From Aquabacterium sp. A3 (lineage in GTDB: Bacteria; Pseudomonadota; Gammaproteobacteria; Burkholderiales; Burkholderiaceae_C), in assembly GCF_038069945.1 (NCBI RefSeq), contig NZ_JBBPEV010000001.1, positions 744,001-808,000 of the forward strand: a DNA stretch of 64,000 nt. The letters are read 5' to 3'. Below the pieces are notes generated by a model, which saw nothing but the letters and a program-made list of their open reading frames with translations, searched no databases and was not told where the DNA came from. Positions 1-9,629 of the stretch are shown in pieces. Made by a program: the position numbers and the translations under genes. Each line of letters starts with the position of its first letter. The stretch's first letter is position 1.

Positions 1-1201
1 GCTGTCAGGCGCCACGCTGCGCATCTTCTACTCGTTCATGGTGCCGGTGTTTGGCGGTCGCCGCTGGACGGCCATCTCGACCGCCTCGCTGCTGATCCCG
101 GCGGTGGGCATCGGCTTTGCGGTGCAAGACCCCACCACCCCCTACCCCACCATGCTGTTGCTGGCCCTGCTGTGCGGGCTGGGTGGCGGCAACTTCTCGT
201 CGTCGATGTCCAACATCAGCTTCTTCTTCCCGAAGGAGCGCAAGGGCTCGGCCCTGGGCGTGAATGCTGGCCTGGGCAACCTGGGCGTGTCGGTGGTGCA
301 GTTCCTGAGCCCCATCATCATCTCGGTCGGCATGTTCGGCTTCCTCGGCGGCGAATCACAAACCATTGTGAACAAGGCAGGCCAGACCGTGGAGGTCTGG
401 GCTCAAAACGCCGCCTTCGTGTGGGTGCCCTGGATCGTGATCATCTCGGTGGTGGCGTGGTTCTTCATGAACGACATCGCTGATGCCAAGGCGTCGTTTG
501 CCGCACAGGCCGCGATCTTCCGCAACAAGCACAACTGGCTGATGTGCGTGCTGTACTTGGGCACCTTCGGTTCGTTCATTGGTTACGCCGCCGGCTTCCC
601 GCTGCTGATCAAGTCGCAGTTCACGGAGGTCAACCCGCTGGCCTACGCCTGGATCGGCCCGCTGGTGGGCGCCTTGATTCGTCCCGTGGGCGGCTGGCTG
701 GCCGACAAGCTGGGCGGCGCCCGCGTCACCTACTGGAATTTCATCGTCATGGCTGTGGCTGTGGTGGGCGTGCTGTACTTCCTGCCCAAGACCAGCGGCA
801 GCGTCTTCGCCCTGCCCTTCGGCCCGCATGAAGGCAGCTTCACCGGCTTCTTCCTGATGTTCCTGGTGCTGTTCATGACCACCGGCATCGGTAACGGCTC
901 GACCTTCCGGATGATCCCGGTGATCTTCATGAACTTGAAGACTCAACGGGTGCCACGCAATGACGACGTGGCCCAGGCCAACGCCATCAAGGAAGCCAAC
1001 ACCGAAGCAGCCGCCGTGCTGGGCTTCACCGCCGCCTTCGCAGCTTACGGTGGCTTCTTCATCCCCAAGAGCTACGGCTCGGCGATTGCCGCCACCGGTG
1101 GCCCTGAACTGGCGCTGCTCACCTTCATCGCCTTCTACCTGGTGTGCATCGGGCTGACCTGGTGGTACTACGCCCGCCGCGACGCCGAGCAACCTTGCTG
1201 A
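1..1201 (+). CDS. narK: NarK nitrate/nitrite transporter, 3' part
   Basis: The gene is cut by the left window edge: the reading frame is open from base 2, so the first visible ATG at 38 is internal. The visible ~400 residues are a major-facilitator protein with repeated hydrophobic segments. It carries the nitrate/nitrite porter signatures GGGNFSSSMSNISFFFP and GLGNLGVSVVQ and the loop GGWLADKLGGARVTYWNF. It sits 26 bases upstream of narG in the same direction, the usual narK-narGHJI layout, so it very likely imports nitrate and/or exports nitrite for the respiratory reductase encoded next. Whether an upstream narK copy or fusion exists cannot be seen. Confidence 0.95.
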   Translation, partial: LSGATLRIFYSFMVPVFGGRRWTAISTASLLIPAVGIGFAVQDPTTPYPTMLLLALLCGLGGGNFSSSMSNISFFFPKERKGSALGVNAGLGNLGVSVVQFLSPIIISVGMFGFLGGESQTIVNKAGQTVEVWAQNAAFVWVPWIVIISVVAWFFMNDIADAKASFAAQAAIFRNKHNWLMCVLYLGTFGSFIGYAAGFPLLIKSQFTEVNPLAYAWIGPLVGALIRPVGGWLADKLGGARVTYWNFIVMAVAVVGVLYFLPKTSGSVFALPFGPHEGSFTGFFLMFLVLFMTTGIGNGSTFRMIPVIFMNLKTQRVPRNDDVAQANAIKEANTEAAAVLGFTAAFAAYGGFFIPKSYGSAIAATGGPELALLTFIAFYLVCIGLTWWYYARRDAEQPC

Positions 1202-1227
1202 ACACCTTCCCCACGGAGTCACACAAC

Positions 1228-4200
1228 ATGAGTCACTTTCTGGACCGACTGACCTTCTTCGCGCAAGCCAAGGAAGGATTCGCCGATGGCCACGGCGTCA
1301 CCACAGGCGAAGACCGCACCTGGGAAGACGCCTACCGCAGCCGCTGGCAGCACGACAAGATCGTGCGCTCGACCCACGGTACCAACTGCACGGGTTCGTG
1401 CTCGTGGAAGATCTATGTCAAGGGCGGCATCGTCACCTGGGAAACCCAGCAGACCGACTACCCCCGCACGCGCCCAGACCTGCCCAACCACGAGCCCCGC
1501 GGCTGCGCCCGTGGCGCCTCATACAGCTGGTACCTGTACAGCGCCAACCGCGTGAAGCACCCGATGGTGCGGGGTGAATTGCTCAAGCACTGGCGTGCGG
1601 CGCGTGCCGTGGCCAAGAGCCCGGTGGATGCCTGGGCCAGCCTGATGTCCAGCGATGACACCCGCCGCAGCTGGCAGAAACAACGTGGTCTGGGCGGCTT
1701 TGTGCGCACCACCTGGGAAGAGGTCAATGAAATCATCGCCTCGGCCAACGTGTACACCATCAAGCAGCACGGCCCTGACCGCATCATCGGCTTCTCGCCC
1801 ATCCCGGCGATGTCGATGGTGTCTTATGCCGCTGGTAGCCGCTATCTGAGCCTGATCGGTGGCGTGTGCATGTCGTTCTACGACTGGTATTGCGACCTGC
1901 CCCCTGCCAGCCCGCAGATCTGGGGCGAGCAGACCGATGTGCCGGAATCGGCCGACTGGTACAACTCAAACTACATCATTGCCTGGGGCTCGAACGTGCC
2001 ACAAACACGCACGCCCGACGCCCACTTCTTCACCGAGGTTCGTTACAAGGGCGCCAAGACGGTCGCCGTCACGCCCGATTATTCCGAAGTGGCCAAGCTG
2101 GCCGACATCTGGATGCACCCCAAGCAGGGCACCGATGCGGCTGTCGCCATGGCCATGGGCCACACCATCCTGCGCGAGTTCTACATCGACAAGCGCAGCG
2201 CCTACTTTGACGACTACGCTCGCCGCTACACCGACCTGCCCATGCTGGTGATGCTGCAGGAGCAGGACACACCCGCTGGCAAGGCCCTGGTACCCCAGCG
2301 CTACCTGCGTGCCAGCGATCTGGCCGCAGAGAACTTGGGGCAAGGCCACAACGCCGAGTGGAAGACGCTGGCCTATGACGGCGCCGGCCGCGTGGTGGTG
2401 CCGCAAGGCTCCATCGGCTTCCGCTGGGGCACAGACGGTCACTCAGACCAGGGCAAGTGGAACTTGGAGGCCAAGGAGGCTGTCGAGGGACGCGACGTCA
2501 AGCTCAAGCTGTCCGTGCTTGAAGACGAACAACACGCCGAGACCGTCAAGACTGACGTGCAACCCGTGGCCTTCCCTTACTTCGGTGGCATCGACTCGCC
2601 GGGCTTCAAGTCAAACAAGCAAGGCGATGTGATGGTGCGCCGCGTGCCCATGCAGCGCCTGACTGTGCAAGAACAAGGTCAGAGTCGCGACGTGTGGGTG
2701 GCCACGGTGTACGACTTGCAGGTGGCCAGCTACGGCGTGTTCCGTGGCCTGACCGACCGCGAAGGTGTGCTGGTCGACGATGGCGCCCGTAGCCTGGACG
2801 ACAATGTTCCTTACACCCCCGCGTGGCAAGAACAGATCACCGGCGTGCCGCGTGATCAGGTTCTGACCGTGGCGCGCCAGTTCGCCGACAACGCCGACAA
2901 GACCAAGGGTAAGTCCATGGTCATCATCGGTGCGGCCATGAACCACTGGTACCACTGCGACATGAACTACCGCGGCATCATCAACATGCTGATGATGTGC
3001 GGCTGCATCGGCCAAAGCGGCGGCGGCTGGGCCCACTACGTGGGTCAGGAAAAGCTTCGCCCACAAACCGGCTGGACGGCTCTGGCGTTCGCGCTGGACT
3101 GGTCACGTCCCCCTCGTCAGCAAAACTCCACCAGTTTTTTCTACGCCCACACTGACCAGTGGCGCTACGAGAAGCTGGGCGTGGACGAGATCCTCTCGCC
3201 CCTGGCCGACAAGTCCAAGTTCGGCGGCAGCATGATCGACTACAACGTGCGCGCCGAACGCATGGGCTGGTTGCCCTCGGCACCGCAGCTGCAGACCAAC
3301 CCCCTGAAGGTGGTCAAGGATGCAGCCGCCAAGGGCCTGGACCCGAAGGACCACGTGGTGGCCTCATTGAAGGATGGCTCGTTGAAGCTGTCGTGCACCG
3401 ACCCTGACCATCCCGACAACTGGCCGCGCAACCTCTTCGTTTGGCGCTCCAACCTGCTGGGTTCGTCTGGCAAGGGTCACGAGTACTTCCTCAAGCACTT
3501 GCTGGGCACCACGCACGGCGTGCAAGGCAAGGACCTGGGTGCCGATGACGCCAAGCCTGAAGAAGTCGTCTGGCATGACAAGGCGCCCGAAGGCAAGCTG
3601 GACCTGCTGGTCACGCTCGACTTCCGCATGAGCACCACCTGCCTGTACTCCGACATCGTCTTGCCCACAGCCACCTGGTACGAGAAGAACGACCTCAACA
3701 CCAGCGACATGCACCCGTTCATCCACCCGCTGTCCTCTGCGGTGGATCCGGCCTGGGAAGCCCGTTCAGACTGGGAGATCTACAAGGGCTTCGCCAAGAA
3801 GTTCAGCGAGGTCTGCGTGGGACACCTGGGGGTCGAGAAGGAAGTCGTGATGTCGCCGCTGATGCACGACACCCCGGCTGAACTGGCCCAACCCTTTGGC
3901 GTGCAGGACTGGAAGAAGGGCGAGATCGACCTGATCCCGGGCAAATCCGCCCCGCAAATCACGGTCGTCGAGCGCGACTACCCGAACACCTTCAAGCGCT
4001 TCACTTCGCTGGGCCCGCTGATGAACAAGCTGGGCAACGGTGGCAAGGGCATTGGCTGGAACACCCAAGACGAAGTTCACCAACTGGGCGAACTGAACGG
4101 CATCGTGCGTGAAGAAGGCGTGTCTCACGGCATGCCGAAGATCGAGACCGACATCGACGCTGCTGAAGTGGTGATGATGCTGGCGCCCGAGACCAACGGC

Positions 4201-5043
4201 CACGTGGCTGTGAAGGCCTGGGAAGCGCTGTCCAAGCAAACCGGCCGTGAGCATGCCCACTTGGCCCTGCACCGCGAAGACGAGAAGATCCGCTTCCGCG
4301 ACATCCAGGCCCAACCGCGCAAGATCATTTCGTCGCCCACCTGGTCAGGGTTGGAGAGCGAAAAGGTTTCGTACAACGCCGGTTATACCAACGTGCACGA
4401 ACTGATTCCATGGCGCACCCTGACCGGTCGTCAGCAGTTCTACATGGACCACCCCTGGATGCAGGCCTTCGGCGAAGGCTTCGTGAGCTACCGCCCGCCG
4501 GTGGACCTGAAGACGCTTGACGACATCGCCGGCCGCAAGCCCAACGGCCACAAGGAGATTGCGCTCAACTTCATCACGCCACACCAGAAGTGGGGCATCC
4601 ACTCGACCTACACCGACAACCTGATGATGTTGACACTGAACCGTGGCGGCCCCGTCATCTGGTTGAGTGAAGACGACGCCAAGAAAGCCGGCATCGTGGA
4701 CAACGACTGGGTGGAGCTGTTCAACACCAACGGGGCCATTGCCGCTCGCGCGGTGGTGAGCCAACGGGTCAATCCCGGGATGGTGATGATGTACCACGCC
4801 CAGGAAAAGATCATCAACACCCCGGGCTCGGAGATCACGGGTACGCGCGGCGGCATCCACAACTCGGTGACGCGTGTGGTGCTCAAGCCCACCCACATGA
4901 TCGGTGGCTACGCCCAGTTGAGCTACGGCTTCAACTACTACGGCACCATCGGCACCAACCGCGACGAATTCGTGCTGGTGCGCAAGATGAACAAGGTCGA
5001 CTGGCTGGACGGCGAAGTTGCCGCCACCCCCACTCACGCCTGA
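1228..5043 (+). CDS. narG: Respiratory nitrate reductase alpha subunit NarG
   Basis: Catalytic molybdopterin subunit of membrane-bound nitrate reductase; it reduces nitrate to nitrite on the cytoplasmic face. The start at 1228 (MSHFLDRLTFF) has GGAG nine bases upstream; the open frame runs further upstream into narK but is not conserved there. The product is 1271 aa against about 1247 for E. coli. The FS0 cluster ligands are visible as His50, Cys54, Cys58 (HGTNCTGSCSW) and Cys93 (RGCARG). The Mo-ligand region YDWYCDLPPASPQ places the expected Asp at 223. It heads narGHJI, 19 bases before narH. Confidence 0.98.
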   Translation: MSHFLDRLTFFAQAKEGFADGHGVTTGEDRTWEDAYRSRWQHDKIVRSTHGTNCTGSCSWKIYVKGGIVTWETQQTDYPRTRPDLPNHEPRGCARGASYSWYLYSANRVKHPMVRGELLKHWRAARAVAKSPVDAWASLMSSDDTRRSWQKQRGLGGFVRTTWEEVNEIIASANVYTIKQHGPDRIIGFSPIPAMSMVSYAAGSRYLSLIGGVCMSFYDWYCDLPPASPQIWGEQTDVPESADWYNSNYIIAWGSNVPQTRTPDAHFFTEVRYKGAKTVAVTPDYSEVAKLADIWMHPKQGTDAAVAMAMGHTILREFYIDKRSAYFDDYARRYTDLPMLVMLQEQDTPAGKALVPQRYLRASDLAAENLGQGHNAEWKTLAYDGAGRVVVPQGSIGFRWGTDGHSDQGKWNLEAKEAVEGRDVKLKLSVLEDEQHAETVKTDVQPVAFPYFGGIDSPGFKSNKQGDVMVRRVPMQRLTVQEQGQSRDVWVATVYDLQVASYGVFRGLTDREGVLVDDGARSLDDNVPYTPAWQEQITGVPRDQVLTVARQFADNADKTKGKSMVIIGAAMNHWYHCDMNYRGIINMLMMCGCIGQSGGGWAHYVGQEKLRPQTGWTALAFALDWSRPPRQQNSTSFFYAHTDQWRYEKLGVDEILSPLADKSKFGGSMIDYNVRAERMGWLPSAPQLQTNPLKVVKDAAAKGLDPKDHVVASLKDGSLKLSCTDPDHPDNWPRNLFVWRSNLLGSSGKGHEYFLKHLLGTTHGVQGKDLGADDAKPEEVVWHDKAPEGKLDLLVTLDFRMSTTCLYSDIVLPTATWYEKNDLNTSDMHPFIHPLSSAVDPAWEARSDWEIYKGFAKKFSEVCVGHLGVEKEVVMSPLMHDTPAELAQPFGVQDWKKGEIDLIPGKSAPQITVVERDYPNTFKRFTSLGPLMNKLGNGGKGIGWNTQDEVHQLGELNGIVREEGVSHGMPKIETDIDAAEVVMMLAPETNGHVAVKAWEALSKQTGREHAHLALHREDEKIRFRDIQAQPRKIISSPTWSGLESEKVSYNAGYTNVHELIPWRTLTGRQQFYMDHPWMQAFGEGFVSYRPPVDLKTLDDIAGRKPNGHKEIALNFITPHQKWGIHSTYTDNLMMLTLNRGGPVIWLSEDDAKKAGIVDNDWVELFNTNGAIAARAVVSQRVNPGMVMMYHAQEKIINTPGSEITGTRGGIHNSVTRVVLKPTHMIGGYAQLSYGFNYYGTIGTNRDEFVLVRKMNKVDWLDGEVAATPTHA

Positions 5044-5062
5044 GACCGAAGGAGCACACAAC

Positions 5063-6586
5063 ATGAAAGTTCGCGCACAGATTGGCATGGTCCTCAACCT
5101 GGACAAGTGCATCGGTTGCCACACCTGCTCGGTGACCTGTAAAAACGTCTGGACCAACCGACCCGGCGTTGAGTACGCCTGGTTCAACAACGTCGAGACC
5201 AAGCCTGGCATCGGTTACCCCAAGGAATGGGAGAACCAGGCAAAGTGGAAAGGTGGCTGGATTCGCAAGCCGGATGGCACGATCCAGCCTCGGCAGGGTG
5301 GCAAGCTCAGCCTGCTGATGAAGATCTTCGCCAACCCCAACCTGCCGCAGATCGACGACTACTACGAGCCCTTCACCTTCGACTACGACCACCTGCAGTC
5401 GGCGCCAAAGACCAAGGCGGCCCCCACGGCCCGCCCGCGCAGCCTGATCACGGGCAAGCGCATGGAGAAGATCGAATGGGGGCCGAACTGGGAGGAAATC
5501 CTGGGTGGCGAGTTCAGCAAGCGCAGCAAGGATGCGAACTTCGAAGATGTTCAAAAGGACATCTACGGTCAGTTCGAAAACACCTTCATGATGTACCTGC
5601 CTCGCCTGTGCGAGCACTGCCTGAACCCGGCGTGCGTGGCATCGTGCCCCTCGGGCTCGATCTACAAGCGCGAGGAAGATGGCATCGTGCTGATCGACCA
5701 GGACAAGTGCCGCGGCTGGCGCATGTGCGTCAGCGGCTGCCCGTACAAGAAGATCTACTACAACTGGCAGAGCGGCAAGGCTGAGAAGTGCATCTTCTGC
5801 TACCCGCGCATCGAGGCGGGTCAGCCGACGGTGTGCTCTGAGACCTGTGTGGGTCGCATCCGCTACCTGGGCGTGCTGCTGTACGACGCCGACCGGATTG
5901 AACAAGCCGCCAGCGTCGAGCATGACCGCGATCTGTATCAGGCCCAGCTGGACATCTTCCTGGATCCGAATGATCCGAAGGTGATCGAGCAGGCCCGCGC
6001 CGATGGCGTGCCAGAAGCATGGCTGACCGCCGCCCGCAACAGCCCCGTCTACAAGATGGCCGTGGACTGGAAGGTGGCCCTGCCGCTGCACCCGGAATAC
6101 CGCACGCTGCCCATGGTCTGGTATGTGCCGCCACTGTCGCCCATCCAGGCAGCTGCCCACGCGGGCCATGTGGGCACCAACGGCGAAATCCCGGACGTGA
6201 ACCAGTTGCGCATTCCGCTGAAGTACCTGGCCAACCTGATGACGGCTGGCGACGTGGCCCCCGTGTCACGTGCGCTGGAACGCATGCTGGCCATGCGCGC
6301 CTACATGCGGGGCAAGCACGTGGACGGCAGCCCCAACATGAGGGCCATCGAACAGGTGGGCCTCACCCCCGCGTTGGTGGAAGACATGTACCACATCATG
6401 GGCATTGCCAACTACGAAGACCGCTTCGTGATCCCGACGGCACACCGCGAGTACGCGGAAGACGCCTTTGATCTTCGTGGCGGATGCGGCTTCTCGTTCG
6501 GTAATGGCTGCTCGGACGGTCAAACCGAGGCCAGCCTGTTTGGTGCCAAGAAGAAGCGCACCATCCCCATCAAGTCGGAGATCTGA
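5063..6586 (+). CDS. narH: Respiratory nitrate reductase beta subunit NarH
   Basis: Iron-sulfur subunit that carries electrons from NarI haem to NarG. The start at 5063 (MKVRAQIGMVLNLDKC) has AAGGAG eight bases upstream and gives 507 aa (E. coli 512). Four cysteine groups are visible: CIGCHTCSVTC near residues 16-26, CEHCLNPACVASC, CRGWRMCVSGC, and CIFC...CSETC. The CxxW variant (CRGWRMC) is the hallmark of the NarH [3Fe-4S] cluster, where Trp replaces a cysteine. It lies three bases upstream of narJ. Confidence 0.98.
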   Translation: MKVRAQIGMVLNLDKCIGCHTCSVTCKNVWTNRPGVEYAWFNNVETKPGIGYPKEWENQAKWKGGWIRKPDGTIQPRQGGKLSLLMKIFANPNLPQIDDYYEPFTFDYDHLQSAPKTKAAPTARPRSLITGKRMEKIEWGPNWEEILGGEFSKRSKDANFEDVQKDIYGQFENTFMMYLPRLCEHCLNPACVASCPSGSIYKREEDGIVLIDQDKCRGWRMCVSGCPYKKIYYNWQSGKAEKCIFCYPRIEAGQPTVCSETCVGRIRYLGVLLYDADRIEQAASVEHDRDLYQAQLDIFLDPNDPKVIEQARADGVPEAWLTAARNSPVYKMAVDWKVALPLHPEYRTLPMVWYVPPLSPIQAAAHAGHVGTNGEIPDVNQLRIPLKYLANLMTAGDVAPVSRALERMLAMRAYMRGKHVDGSPNMRAIEQVGLTPALVEDMYHIMGIANYEDRFVIPTAHREYAEDAFDLRGGCGFSFGNGCSDGQTEASLFGAKKKRTIPIKSEI

Positions 6587-6589
6587 GCC

Positions 6590-7321
6590 ATGAGCAGTGT
6601 TCTGAGTTACGTCAGGGCGCTGGGCATCCAGCCCACGCCCACCCTGTCACTGCGGGGGCTGGCTCGCCTGCTGGCCTACCCGGACCAAGCCTTGCGCGAG
6701 CACGCCCATGAGGTGCTGCAAGCCATCCGCAACGAAGGTCAAGTGGGTGCTGAGCGCCTTGCTGGTCTGGAGCGCCTGGTCTCACAACTGACCCGCACGG
6801 AAGCGTTCGAGATCGAATCAGACTACGTCGAGCTTTTCGATCGGGGTCGCGCCACGTCGCTGCACCTGTTTGAGCACGTGCACGGTGATTCGCGCGATCG
6901 CGGGCAGGCCATGGTCGATCTGGTCCAGACCTACGAACAGGCTGGCCTCAAACTCAACCCCGACAACGGGGGCGAGTTGCCCGACTATCTGCCGCTGGTG
7001 CTGGAGTTCGTCTCCACCCAGCCCGCCGAGCAAGCTCGCGAGTTCACGGGTGAGTTCGCTCACATCCTGAACGCGCTGTACGCCGCCCTGCTGAAGCGTC
7101 GCAGCCTGTACGCCCACGTTCCGGCCGCCTTGCTGGAGCTGATGGGACACCCCATCGAACCCACTGAGGTGCCGGAAGACGAGGCCCTTGACGACGCCTG
7201 GAGCGAGCCCCCGGCCTTTGACGGCTGCTCCACCCGTGGTCAGCAGCGGGCTGACCAACCCCAACCCATCCACATCGTGCGCACGAACAAGGCCGCACCC
7301 ACACGAGGAGCGACATCATGA
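6590..7321 (+). CDS. narJ: Nitrate reductase assembly chaperone NarJ
   Basis: Cytoplasmic chaperone of the NarJ/TorD family that holds apo-NarGH until the cofactors are loaded and it docks on NarI; it is not part of the final enzyme. The product is 243 aa (E. coli 236). The N-terminal half has the family pattern LRGLARLLAYPDQALREH and the conserved ELFDRGRATSLHLFEHVHGDSRDRGQAM. The C-terminal ~40 residues are acidic and low complexity, as usual. Its stop codon overlaps the narI start (ATGA), suggesting translational coupling. Confidence 0.97.
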   Translation: MSSVLSYVRALGIQPTPTLSLRGLARLLAYPDQALREHAHEVLQAIRNEGQVGAERLAGLERLVSQLTRTEAFEIESDYVELFDRGRATSLHLFEHVHGDSRDRGQAMVDLVQTYEQAGLKLNPDNGGELPDYLPLVLEFVSTQPAEQAREFTGEFAHILNALYAALLKRRSLYAHVPAALLELMGHPIEPTEVPEDEALDDAWSEPPAFDGCSTRGQQRADQPQPIHIVRTNKAAPTRGATS

Positions 7322-8019
7322 GCCTCACCCATCAGTTCTTCTTCGGCATCTACCCCTACATCGTCATGGTGGTCTTCCTGCTGGGCAGCCTGGTTCGGTT
7401 TGACCGCGATCAGTACACCTGGCGCAGTGAATCCAGCCAGATGCTGTCCACCGGCATGCTTCGAGCTGGATCGAACCTGTTCCACCTGGGCATCATCGGC
7501 CTGTTCTTCGGCCACTTCTTCGGCATGCTGACGCCGGCCGATCTGGTGCATGCACTGGGCATCACCGCCGCGCAAAAGCAGATGTTGGCTGTGGTGGCCG
7601 GCGGCATCCTGGGGGTGGTCTGTCTGATCGGCTTGCTGCTGCTGATCACCCGTCGCCTGGGTAATGAGCGTGTGCGCGCCACCAGCAAGCCCCGGGATTT
7701 TCTGGTGCTGTTCTGGATCCTGGGCACCCTGCTGCTGGGCTTGTCGACCGTGCCTCTGTCACTGGAGCACCGTGATGGCGAAACCATGCTCAAGCTGATG
7801 GCCTGGGCGCAACACATCGTCACCTTCCGCAGCGGCGCCGCCAGCCTGATCGCCGACGTATCCCTGCTGTTCAAGGTTCACATGGTGGCGGGCATGACGC
7901 TGTTCATCATCTTCCCGTTCACTCGCCTGGTGCACGTGTGGAGCGGCTTCGCATCGGTCGGCTACGTGATCCGCCCCTGGCAAGTCGTGCGCAGCCGCCG
8001 TACTGGCCTGCCCCGTTGA
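7318..8019 (+). CDS. narI: Respiratory nitrate reductase gamma subunit NarI
   Basis: Di-haem b membrane subunit that oxidises quinol and anchors NarGH. It has 233 aa with five hydrophobic segments. All four haem ligands are in register with E. coli: His56 and His66 (LFHLGIIGLFFGHFFGM), His188 and His206 (FKVHMVAG, RLVHVWSG). The start overlaps the narJ stop by four bases. A parvulin-type isomerase follows 29 bases later in the same direction, so the operon probably continues. Confidence 0.98.
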   Translation: MSLTHQFFFGIYPYIVMVVFLLGSLVRFDRDQYTWRSESSQMLSTGMLRAGSNLFHLGIIGLFFGHFFGMLTPADLVHALGITAAQKQMLAVVAGGILGVVCLIGLLLLITRRLGNERVRATSKPRDFLVLFWILGTLLLGLSTVPLSLEHRDGETMLKLMAWAQHIVTFRSGAASLIADVSLLFKVHMVAGMTLFIIFPFTRLVHVWSGFASVGYVIRPWQVVRSRRTGLPR

Positions 8020-8048
8020 GTCAGCCCACCGCGCAGACAGGAGTTTTC

Positions 8049-8831
8049 ATGTCCGAGACCATCACACACACCGTCTTGCGCGTGGGGGATGACATCCTCC
8101 ACCCGCATCCGGAGCAACTGACCGAGGCCGAGCGTCGTCAGGTGGCCAGTCTGGCGCTGTTGCGCCTGGCAGCCATCGAGGCGGGGCTGCTGTCGGCCGA
8201 CGATCCTCCACCCCAGGATGGCGTCATGAGCGAGGCCGCCGCCGATGCCATCGATCAATGGCTGGAGCTGTCCATCCAGGTGCCTGATCCTGATGAGCAG
8301 GCCTGCCGTCGCTACCACGCTGCTCATCGTGCGAAGTACTCGCAGGGCGAGCGGGTTCGCGCCCGACACATTCTGTTTGCGGTCACAGACGGCGTGGACA
8401 TCCAGGCCCTTCGCCAACGTGCAGAACAGGTGTTGATTGCCGTGCGCGCCGATCCCGACAGCTTTGCCGAACAGGCACGCACACAGTCGAACTGCCCCAG
8501 CGGTGAACAGGGTGGTGAACTGGGCTGGCTGGATGCCGCAGACTGCGCACCGGAATTCGCCCGCGAATTGTTCGGTCAGGACGAATCGCAAGCCCACATT
8601 GGCGTGCTGCCACGCCTGGTGCACAGCCGATTCGGCCTGCATGTGGTGGAGGTACAAGAGCGCATTGCTGGCGACATGCAGCCCTTTGATGCGGTCCGTG
8701 AAGCGGTGGCTCAAACACTGCGTCAGCAAACCTTCACCACGGCGGTCAAGCAGGCTTGCAGCCTGCTCGCAGCCCGTCACGAGGTGGAAGGGGCTGACAT
8801 CGATGCAGCGGCATCGCCGCTGCTACAGTGA
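8049..8831 (+). CDS. PpiC/parvulin-type peptidyl-prolyl isomerase (NifM-like)
   Basis: A protein of 260 aa with a C-terminal parvulin domain from about residue 100. Visible motifs are RVRARHILFAV, then CPSGEQGGELGWL and the closing RFGLHVVEVQER, the standard PpiC pattern. The N-terminal ~90 residues resemble the helical region of NifM-type isomerases. No signal peptide is evident, so it is probably cytoplasmic, unlike SurA or PpiD. The start at 8049 has AGGAG five bases upstream; the frame is open into narI but is not coding there. Its place directly after narI suggests help with folding or maturation of nitrate reductase; that role is inferred. Confidence 0.85.
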   Translation: MSETITHTVLRVGDDILHPHPEQLTEAERRQVASLALLRLAAIEAGLLSADDPPPQDGVMSEAAADAIDQWLELSIQVPDPDEQACRRYHAAHRAKYSQGERVRARHILFAVTDGVDIQALRQRAEQVLIAVRADPDSFAEQARTQSNCPSGEQGGELGWLDAADCAPEFARELFGQDESQAHIGVLPRLVHSRFGLHVVEVQERIAGDMQPFDAVREAVAQTLRQQTFTTAVKQACSLLAARHEVEGADIDAAASPLLQ

Positions 8832-8853
8832 GCAACGATCGTGAGCCCAGGCC

Positions 8854-9549
8854 ATGGATGAGCTACTCCAACGTTTGCGTCAGTTTCACGATGACTACTT
8901 CCCGCAGTACGAGTCACGATTCAGGAACCTGGTTCATGACGGCCAACACCCGACCACGCTGTTCGTCGGCTGCTCTGACTCTCGGCTGGTTCCGTACCTG
9001 CTGACTGGCAGCGGCCCTGGCGAGCTCTTCATCGTGCGTAACGTGGGCGCCCTGGTGCCCCCTTATGACGGCCTACATGGCCTTCACGGCACGGCAGCCG
9101 CCATTGAATTCGCCATGTTGAATCTCAAGGTGTCACGCATTGTGGTGTGCGGACACTCCCACTGTGGCGCCATGAAGGCGCTGTATGAGGAGGTGCCAGC
9201 CGCCGCCAAGAATCTCAAAGGCTGGCTGGACATGGCGCGCGAGGCCACATTGCCTGTGCAGGTGAGTGACGAAGCGCTCAGACGCACAGAGCAACGAGCA
9301 GTGGTCTTGCAACTAGAGCGCCTCATGGATTACCCGATGGTGCGTGAACGTGTAGAGAAGCGAGAGGTGACCCTGCACGGTTGGCACTATGTGATCGAAG
9401 ACGGAGAAGTGCACGTCTTTGACGTGCGATCCGGCGGCTTCTTGCCAGCCTCACGAGTTGATCACAGCGGCACAGGCCCCTACAAGGAGAGCGAGGAATC
9501 CAGCGAAGCGATCTTCAATGAGATCGATGCACGCTGGTCTCGCCAATAA
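8854..9549 (+). CDS. can: Beta-class carbonic anhydrase
   Basis: Zinc enzyme that interconverts CO2 and bicarbonate in the cytoplasm. The 231-residue product has the complete beta-class site: Cys40-x-Asp42-x-Arg44 (VGCSDSRLV) and His101-x-x-Cys104 (CGHSHCGAM). It lies 22 bases after the isomerase gene in the same direction, so it may be transcribed with the nar operon. The link to nitrate respiration is positional only. The ATG at 8854 is the first in frame and gives a normal family length. Confidence 0.95.
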   Translation: MDELLQRLRQFHDDYFPQYESRFRNLVHDGQHPTTLFVGCSDSRLVPYLLTGSGPGELFIVRNVGALVPPYDGLHGLHGTAAAIEFAMLNLKVSRIVVCGHSHCGAMKALYEEVPAAAKNLKGWLDMAREATLPVQVSDEALRRTEQRAVVLQLERLMDYPMVRERVEKREVTLHGWHYVIEDGEVHVFDVRSGGFLPASRVDHSGTGPYKESEESSEAIFNEIDARWSRQ

Positions 9550-9561
9550 GCTGCTCGACGC

Positions 9562-9575
9562 TTGCTCAGGATCAA
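9562..9575. promoter_or_regulatory. Candidate FNR/DNR-type box before the Crp/Fnr gene
   Basis: TTGCT-CAGG-ATCAA matches the FNR/DNR consensus TTGAT-N4-ATCAA at nine of ten half-site positions. Its right edge lies 54 bases upstream of the chosen start of a Crp/Fnr-family gene, a position compatible with anaerobic activation or autoregulation. Only sequence similarity supports it. Confidence 0.45.
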
Positions 9576-9629
9576 AGCCCTCTTGCCAACGTGTTTCCAG
9601 ACTGCACACACCACCCATTGGAGACCATG

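Noticed and set aside
272..277. GAFSGA in NorR as a defective sigma-54 contact loop (residue numbers)
   Set aside because: Ser for Thr in this loop is conservative, and the promoter and box beside the gene indicate a working activator.
356..1222. 288-codon minus-strand ORF opposite narK
   Set aside because: His/Gly/Gln-rich shadow of the narK coding frame.
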